Under the pieces are notes generated by a model. The model saw only the letters and a list, made by a program, of their open reading frames with translations. It had not been told where the DNA came from and did no database searches. Both the position numbers and the translations under genes were made by a program. Of a stretch of DNA of 64,000 bases, positions 56,399 through 64,000 are shown one piece after another. Within the stretch, counting starts at the first letter, position 1, and each line of letters starts with the position of its first letter. The DNA comes from Papaver somniferum (taxonomy: Eukaryota > Streptophyta > Magnoliopsida > Ranunculales > Papaveraceae), in NCBI RefSeq assembly GCF_003573695.1, contig NC_039368.1, positions 82,846,374 through 82,910,373 of the forward strand, in the 5' to 3' direction.

Positions 56399-58334
56399 TG
56401 GTGTGAAAATGGGGTTGCACACAAAACTTGCAAGTATACAAGGCCAAGCTTTATAGTATAGGGATGAGTAGGGGTTAGTCCACAGGGAGTGGAAGCATAC
56501 AAGAAATTTTCCTAAGCTATCAATGGGTGCAAAGCACTATGGCAGTGAGCAAAGCAAGGTAATGTGGCAGATGCAAGGAACTAAAACAGTTAACAAAGCA
56601 AAGCAGTTAACACAAGATGGAAGCACAACAAAGATTAAATGGCAGAGGATATAAAATAACAATAGCAGGGAACCAAGGCTGTAAGCCAAGGGCAGGGGGA
56701 GTTTGTGCACTGATTTCAGTGCACAACAACTTCAAAATGCAAGAAAAACAGTGAAGGAAGGTAAATTTAGCAGGGAACAAAATAGAACTGAAATTATAAG
56801 TGATTGCAAAGGATTTGTGGTTAAGCCAAGGCTTAGGATCCACCTTGTGTCCTAATCAAACAACATATTTCTAGGTTGAGTTGAAAATCCTATGCATACA
56901 TCTAGAATGGGAGGAAAACTAATTTGCTCACTAGTTTGCCCCTAGCATTGACTGTCTTTTGACAGAACAATCAATCACAGGCACTATGAGCATTAATCTC
57001 TTCCCAATGCTCAAGAAAAACAGGGAAAGGAGTTAACTATCCTAGCAACTTGTCATTTGACAGTGCATAAGGCTTCAACTGAGCCTTAGCTGTAGTGAAT
57101 TAGCTCATGCTAGACATGAGTATACCAACAGTATTCATCAAATAAGCTAAATTAAGATACAACATGAACACAGGTTGCACACAATCAACTGTAGCTAAAA
57201 TGGAATTTGGAAAATGAAAATTGATTGCAAATATTGTTCACTGGCTAGCCCAGAGATGATTTCTACAACACCCATAACATCAATTTATAGTTTTTACAAA
57301 ACCCTAAATTTCTACAAACCCTAAATTGAAAATCCCCAAATCAGCAGGATTAGGGTTTCGATAAATAAAATTAACTCACCCTCTGATGCAAATAGACTCA
57401 ACCCATGCTTGTACTTCTCCTCCTCTGCTAATCCTCTACTCGAATTTCTCCCAAATTTTGTCTTCTCTTCACTGTGGTGAATCCCTGGTTATGTTTGTCT
57501 TCTTGGTAGCATCAAAAATCAATGCTAAGAACAAGACAGACACGACTAGGGAAGAGGTAGGCGATGGTGGTGGTGTCCTTGTGGTCGTGGTGGAGATGGA
57601 GACGGCGGAGCAGACATGGCAGTGTCTGCCATGGTCGGGGAAGAGGAGAAATTTGGGGGAAGTGTATTTGGGGAAGAAGAGAGTGGGTGTTTGTTTTGGG
57701 TCGATGGGTTTGATGCTTAGGTGTTGAGCGGGCGCATCCATTTTGATGATTTGCGAAGCTCAGCGGTAGGATGATGATGGTAGGTGGATCCAACGGCGAT
57801 ACGGAGGTAAGCGTGGAGCGACCGTCGGATGAAGGGATGTAGCAAAACGGACGACCCAAGATGGAGATGGGCGTTGCGATGTAAAGCGGGGGCTTCGGAG
57901 TTTGATGTGCGATGATGAAGCGACCGTAGGATGCTGAAATGCTTCGATCTGACGGCTGAAATCCGAGACGGGCTTGGATAGTGGAAATGTGTTTGAGTAA
58001 GGGTTTTGGGCCTTGGGTATGCCAAGCCCATATCTTCTTTAAGGACAATTCTTCTTCTTCAAGACCATTCCTAGCCTCTTGGTTTTGTGCACAACGTTCT
58101 TCGCGGCTTCCTTGCGTAATTTCTTCCGGCTTTTCACCACTCTTCAGCTCTTTTCCGCTCCGCAAGTCATCCAGACTTTATTTATTACCTAAAAATGCAA
58201 AATTAAGTAAGAAAATATTTATTCTTGAAAACAATGAAAATACAGAATATGGGATAAAATGTAGAATTAATGCATAAAAGATGAGTTAAATGCCAAGAAA
58301 AAATATAGAAATATGCACTTTTTAGCACTCATCA
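56399..58334 (-). repeat. Athila LTR 2 (middle LTR, complete)
   Basis: 1,936 bp. On the minus strand it starts TGATGAGTGCTAAAAAGTGC and ends TTTTCACACCA. It is preceded on the minus strand by AGGTTTGGGGGTATT (polypurine tract, 58,335-58,350) and followed by the primer site. It serves as the 3' LTR for copy A and the 5' LTR for copy B, the mark of a tandem array. Confidence 0.9.
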
Positions 58335-58350
58335 AATACCCCCAAACCTG
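58335..58350 (-). other. Athila polypurine tract (copy A)
   Basis: The minus strand reads CAGGTTTGGGGGTATT next to the LTR start TGATGAGTGC. Upstream on the minus strand lies TTGAGGACAAG, the motif usual at this position in Athila-type elements. Confidence 0.75.
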
Positions 58351-60002
58351 AATTTTACTTGTCCTCAAGTAAAACAAAACTAAGGAAATCCTACCTATAC
58401 CACTGTCGCTGGTCTCTCGAATGCATTTAGCGTATGCACTAAGCCTTTTAAACCACTAAGTGTCCTAGTGGACGAGTTGAAGTCTCGTGAAGGTTTGCTT
58501 AGAACGTACCTACAAAGTTCTAGGTCAAAATATAAGCTCAGATTCCATCAAATGTGACATGCGCAAGTCAGTAGAGCTCATAGCAAAATGGAGATGTCAA
58601 TCTAGCTATCGAAGGCACAATCCTAGCACTGATAACAAATAAAGACATGTGATAAGAGTGTAAAGTGTATCTACACATGTGTAAAGAAAGATCGGATGTT
58701 ATGACTACTAATCACCAAGAGATAGTTTCTCAGGCTAAGAACCGAGGTCGAAATCTAGCTAGCTGTCCGGACTTTACGAGAATTGTGAATGAGTTGGAGG
58801 TATTTCACAATTACTCGCGTTGTACATCAATGGCATACACCCTCCTTGCTTATTACAATGAAACAACAAAATGACTATTTACATGACTCTTATTTACATT
58901 GACTACTCTCTTTTATTTTTGGAACAAGAGAGATGGAATTGATAATACTTATTTTTTTTTGTATTTTTCTGATATATTTTTTTTTGAATATACATCGTTT
59001 TTTTTTTTTTTTTTTTTTTTTGCACAAGAACTTGAAATTGATTTTTACATATGGTAGCTCTTTTGATACATAACAAAAAAACAAAAAAAATCATGACACT
59101 TTGCAAGAGGTAGCCCTTTTTGATGCACCCAGTTAAATTCGATGGTTGTCTTTCTTAATGTAACCTCCACCTTCTATCCCAACCAACCAAAGAACAAGCT
59201 AGTCAAGTTTCGTTCAGTATTCTAAAGTGATTGGCAATCGTGACTTCCTATCAAACACCTTGAAGATCGAGGCCATACATGTATTGGTAGATCGTGCGCG
59301 TGCAAATTTCTTATCACTATGTGAATTGTGCTAGAATCAGGGTGCCTAAATATCTAGACTAAGACTCCTAAAATTACATATTTGCACAAGAGTCAACATT
59401 TCAAGGTAAATGAGCTCCATTTTTATGATTTTTTTTAATTTTTTATTTTTTATTTTTTTTCAATTTTTTGGAATTTTTCAATTTTTTCAAAAAGATGGAG
59501 TTTTGTTTTCAATTATGGCATATTATCGTGGTATCTACTCTATACCCCCAAACCTAAACTAAACATTGTCCTCAATGTTTCAAAAGATAACAAAATTATA
59601 ATGCAACATATGAAGAGGAACATGCTAAGTAGAGAAAAGGAAGAGAATACCCGATTTCGGCGAAAGCAGAATTAAAACTCCGTTATCCAAGGCAAAACTC
59701 CAACATATTCGGAGTCACAATGGATGAGCACAAAATAATACAAAAGGAAATTTAACTAACACATTATCTACAAGAAAATTTGGTTTTTAATGGGATTGGA
59801 CTTTTTGGGAAAAATTTGGTTTTGTCGGGAGACATTTGGTTTTGATGGGAAAAAGAAAAATTTTGGTTTTTAGGGAAACATTTGGAAAACTTTGGTTTTT
59901 ATGGGAGAAAAACATTTGGTTTTGATGGGAAAAAGAAAAATTTTGGTTTTTAGGGAAACATTTGGAAAACTTTTTGGTTATTTAGGGAAAGAGTGGACCA
60001 GT
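58351..60002 (-). other. Athila copy A, region between integrase and LTR
   Basis: Near-identical to 48,419-50,044, including the poly-T run (about 58,998), the second TTTGGGGGTA tract near 59,543 and the TTTGGTTTT repeat at 59,776-59,990. No env-like gene was seen. Confidence 0.6.
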
Positions 60003-63000
60003 TTAGTCCACATAGACCGGGTCCTCCAGGTTGGTTGTTTCAATGTCGGGTGGGAATGGTTCAAGGAATGGCTTCAATCTCTGCCCGTTGACTTTGAAAA
60101 TGTTCTTGTTGGAGACATCTTCTAGCTCCACAGCTCCATGAGGGTAAACTGTGCGTACTAGGAACGGACCCTTCCATCTGGAACGCAGTTTTCCCGGAAA
60201 AAGATGTAACCGGGAGTCATACAGCAAAACTTTCTGACCAGGAGTGAAGGATTTGCGCAGAATACGCTTATCATGAAACATCTTCATCTTCTGCTTATAT
60301 AACTTGGCACTCATAAGCCTCATTTCTCAATTCTTCCAACTCGTTGAGTTGAAGTTTCCTTTGAATTCCAGCTTCGTCCAGAGAGAAGTTCAGCTCTTTG
60401 ATTGCCCAGTAGGCACGATGTTCTAATTCCACAGGTAGATGGCACGGCTTTCCATACACTAGACGATAGGGGGACATGCCAATTGGTGTCTTATAAGCTG
60501 TTCTATAGGCCCACAAAGCATCATTCAATCTTAATGACCAATCTTTCCTAGACGGGTTAACTGTCTTCTCGAGAATGTGCTTAATTTCCCTATTAGAAAC
60601 TTCTACTTGTCCACTCGTCTGAGGGTGGTACGGAGTAGCAACCTTGTGAGTTATGCCATACTTGCGTACTAAAGACTCAAAGTACTTGTTACGAAAATGT
60701 GAACCGCCGTCACTGATGATAGCTCTAGGGGTACCAAAACGTGCAAATATGTTTTCCTTTAGAAATGAAAGTACCACCTTGTGGTCATTTGTTCTGGTTG
60801 CTATGGCTTCTACCCACTTAGAAACGTAATCAACTGCGACTAGGATGTACAATCTACCGTCAGAAATAGGGAATGGACCCATGAAGTCGATCCCCCAAAC
60901 ATCAAAAATCTCCACAATCAAAATGGGGTTCAATGGCATCATGTTTCTCCTCGAAATGCTTCCTAGCTTTTGACAGCGTTCACAAGCAACACAATAATCA
61001 TGGCAATCCTTGAACAATGATGGCCAATAGAATCCACACTGCAAGATCTTTGCAGCGGTTTTCTTGGCACTGAAATGGCCTCCACATGCTTGGTCATGAC
61101 AGAAAGATATCACATCTTTCTGTTCAGTGTTGGGGACACATCTCCTAATGATTTGGTCCGGGCAGTACTTAAACAAATATGGGTCATCCCAAAGGAAATG
61201 TTTAACTTCAGCCAAGAACTTATAGCGGTCTTGTCTCGACCAACGTGAGGGCATCTACCTGTAGCGAGGTAGTTAACAATGTCGGCAAACCAAGGAGGTC
61301 TGATACAGACATCAATTGCTCATCAGGAAATGATTCTCTGATTAGCATGGACTCATCAATAGACTCAATGGTTAATCTAGACAAATGATCAGCAACCACA
61401 TTCTCACAACCTTTCTTATCACGGATTTCGAGATCGAATTCCTGTAATAAGAGTATCCATCGAATAAGGCGAGCTTTAGCATCCTTCTTGGAAAGAAGAT
61501 ACTTCAAAGCCGCATGGTCAGTGTATATGATGATCTTAGATCCTATGAGATAAGATCTAAACTTGTCTAATGCGAAAACGACAGCAAGCAATTCCTTCTC
61601 GGTAGTTGTGTAATTGAGTTGAGTATCATTAAGGGTTTTGCTAGCGTAGTATATCACGTATGGTAGTCTATCAACACGCTGTCCTAAAACAGCACCAACA
61701 GCATAATCAGAGGCATCACACATGAGTTCAAACGGTAGTTCCCAGTTGGGTGGTCGGACTATAGGAGCGGCGGTGAGAAGAGTTTTTAATTCCTCCCAAG
61801 CTTTCACACAAGCATCATCGAAATTGAAGGTAACATCTTTGGCGAGTAGACTACACAGAGGTCTTGAGATTTTGCTAAAGTCTTTGATGAATCGCCGGTA
61901 AAAACCAGCATGACCTAAAAATGATCGAATTTCCCTCACAGAGCGGGGTTTTGGTAAATGTCGGATGAGGTCTACTTTAGCTTTATCTACTTCAATGCCT
62001 TTTTCCGAGATGATGTGTCCTAGAACTATTCCTGAATTCACCATAAAATGGCACTTTTCCCAATTTAGAACAAGGTTCCTTTTCTTACATCTGGACAGCA
62101 CAAGGGTAAGATGTCTTAAACATTTATCAAACGAAGAACCGAACACGGAGAAATCATCCATGAAGATCTCGAGAAAACTATCTATCATGTCAGAAAAAAT
62201 GCTCATCATGCATCGCTGAAAAGTAGCAGGTGCATTACACAACCCAAAGGGCATGCGTCTATAAGCAAATGTCCCAAAGGGACACGTGAACGTAGTTTTT
62301 TCCTGATCTTCTGGTGCAATGTGAATTTGGTTATAACCGGAAAAGCCATCTAGAAAACAGTAGTGACTGTGTCCAGACACACGTTCTAGCATTTGGTCTA
62401 TGAAAGGGAGCGGGAAGTGATCCTTCCTAGTTACTGTGTTCAACTTTCTGTAGTCGATACATACTCGCCATCCTGTGGTTGTACGTGAAGGGACTAACTC
62501 ATTCTTGTCGTTCTGAACTACAGTAATGCCTGACTTCTTAGGCACAACTTGAATGGGACTAACCCATTTACTATCTGGTATTGGGTATATGATACCCGCA
62601 TCAAGTAGTTTCAGGATTTCTCCTTTGACTACATCTCTCATGTTAGGATTAAGTCTCCTTTGCATTTCCCTAGATGGTTTGGCATTCTCTTCGAGATTAA
62701 TGTGGTGCATGCAAATGGTGGGGCTTATTCCTTTGAGGTCTGAGATGGTCCATCCTAAGGCCTCTTTGTGTTCCTTAAGTACTTCTAAAAGCTTACTTTC
62801 CTGTTCCGTGTCTAAACATGATGAAATAATGACAGGTAAGTATCAGAAGAACCTAGGAATGCGTACTTCAACGTACTAGGCAATGTTTTCAATTCAAGCT
62901 TGGGTGGCTCAACAATGGATGGAATGAGCTTGGAATCAGAGAGTAAGGGTGGTTCCACTTCATATTTCTTTCAGTGACGTCCATTTGAGGTACAGATTCG

Positions 63001-64000
63001 AGCAGAGATAGGACGTCACTACAGTATGCATCATCATAGGAATCTGAGTTAAAGTTCTCCATACATGCTTGAAAGGGGTCGACGGATAGAATGTTAGTCA
63101 ACGAATCTTGTATTAATCCTTCAATCATATTAACTTCATGCACATCATCATCATCAAGATTCACAGGTTGTTGACTAATATCGAACACATTCAATTCTAC
63201 CGTCATGTTGCCAAAAGACAGTTTCAACACTCCATTACGACAATTAATGATTGCGTTGGACGTAGCCAAGAAAGGACGTCCTAAGATGACAGGAATGTGA
63301 CAGTCTGGGTTTTGTACAGGTTGAGTGTCTAAGACAATGAAGTCTACGGGAAAATAGAATTTGTCAACCTTGATCAAAACGTCTTCGACCACTCCACGAG
63401 GAATCTTGACAGATCGGTCTGCCAGTTGTAGAGTGATAGATGTTGGCTTCAACTCCCCAAGACCTAACTGCTCATAAACAGAATATGGCAGAAGGTTAAC
63501 ACTTGCACCTAGGTCTAATAACGCTTTATTGACCGTGTGTTCTCCTATAGTGCAAGAAATTGTTGGACATCCTGGATCCCTAAACTTGGGTGGAGTTTTG
63601 TTCAGAATGATGGAACTCACCTGTTCAGCTAAGAAAGCACGTTTGTGCACATTAAGCTTGCGCTTTTGAGTACACAAGTCTTTGAGGAATTTGCATATGC
63701 AGGGATTTGCCTAATTGCTTCAAGAAAAGGAATGTTGATGTTGACTCTTTGAACAGATCTAACATCTCATTATAGGGTACTTTTCTGTTGATAGATCAAT
63801 CTTTGAGGAAATGGGGCAACAGGAGAATGAGTTGGCAAAGGGACATTCACAGCAGTAGAATTGTCAGGCTTTCCAACTTGCTCAGATTCTTTGGTTTTCT
63901 GGGGTTGTGGAGACAGCGTGGAATTTGTATCAGATTCATTAGGTTCGCCCACGTTGTTCTCGATGACTTTACCACTTCGGAGGGTGGTAATGGCATGGAC
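60003..64000 (-). pseudogene. Athila copy A gag-pol (runs off the window), frame broken several times
   Basis: It has the same domains as copy B: integrase 61,254-60,003, RT and RNase H 62,710-61,268, protease 63,677-62,889, and the gag tail from 63,952 to the window end. FMDD, DLGAS and the DD35E residues are all kept. Relative to copy B it has extra lesions: a 2-bp loss at about 60,312 in the integrase C-terminus, 1-bp losses near 62,837 and 62,968, and further small indels near 63,654, 63,749 and 63,773. Base differences between the copies are few, so they separated recently. Lesions at the RT/integrase and gag/protease junctions are shared with copy B. Confidence 0.9.

Overview
This is a repeat-rich nuclear segment from a flowering plant, probably a eudicot. 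The evidence is several nested LTR retrotransposons of plant lineages (Athila, Tat, Copia), a CACTA terminus, a PIF/Harbinger-type MITE, GT-AG introns, and plant-type F-box and alpha-SNAP coding sequence. The species cannot be named from the sequence. No rRNA, tRNA, CRISPR or bacterial feature was seen. Retroelement calls rest on recognised motifs and on terminal structure (TG..CA ends, primer sites, polypurine tracts); no database was searched.

Layout. 1-508 is host flank that recurs at 25,891-26,400. 509-5,587 is the 3' LTR and antisense gene of a Tat-lineage Gypsy element (Tat-1, copy 1). 5,588-9,485 holds same-strand exon fragments of unrelated genes (alpha-SNAP, an RRM protein, ALDH2 and two unrecognised exons) and ends in a CACTA-type terminus. 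9,486-12,693 is the gag, primer site and 5' LTR of a second Tat-like element (Tat-3) that cuts F-box gene 1 (12,694-13,279). 13,955-18,798 is a decayed Copia element with both LTRs. 18,900-20,420 is a low-complexity stretch with a 45-bp minisatellite. 20,887-21,927 and 23,293-24,765 are F-box genes 2 and 3, all on the minus strand. A MITE lies at 25,050-25,382.

The right half is a nest. Tat-1 copy 2 starts at 26,973 (3' LTR, then a plus-strand antisense gene to 32,654). It is split by a non-autonomous element with giant LTRs (32,872-44,057) and resumes as integrase at 44,514-45,764. It is then interrupted by Tat-2 (LTR at 45,765-46,162). The antisense gene of Tat-2 is cut after 84 codons by an Athila array (46,652 to the window end). 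That array has the tandem form LTR, internal, LTR, internal, reads on the minus strand, and its two internal copies are nearly identical.

Host content. The only intact-looking protein-coding gene is F-box gene 3 (490 codons). Gene 1 keeps the N-terminus and F-box but has lost the C-terminal domain; gene 2 keeps the C-terminal domain but has lost the F-box. The locus therefore reads as a small tandem F-box cluster, expanded by duplication and then broken and inflated by transposable elements. I found no convincing new defence or metabolic system. The most unusual items are the spliced antisense genes of the Tat elements, the giant-LTR element whose ends look Tat-like, and the multi-gene exon patchwork beside the CACTA end.
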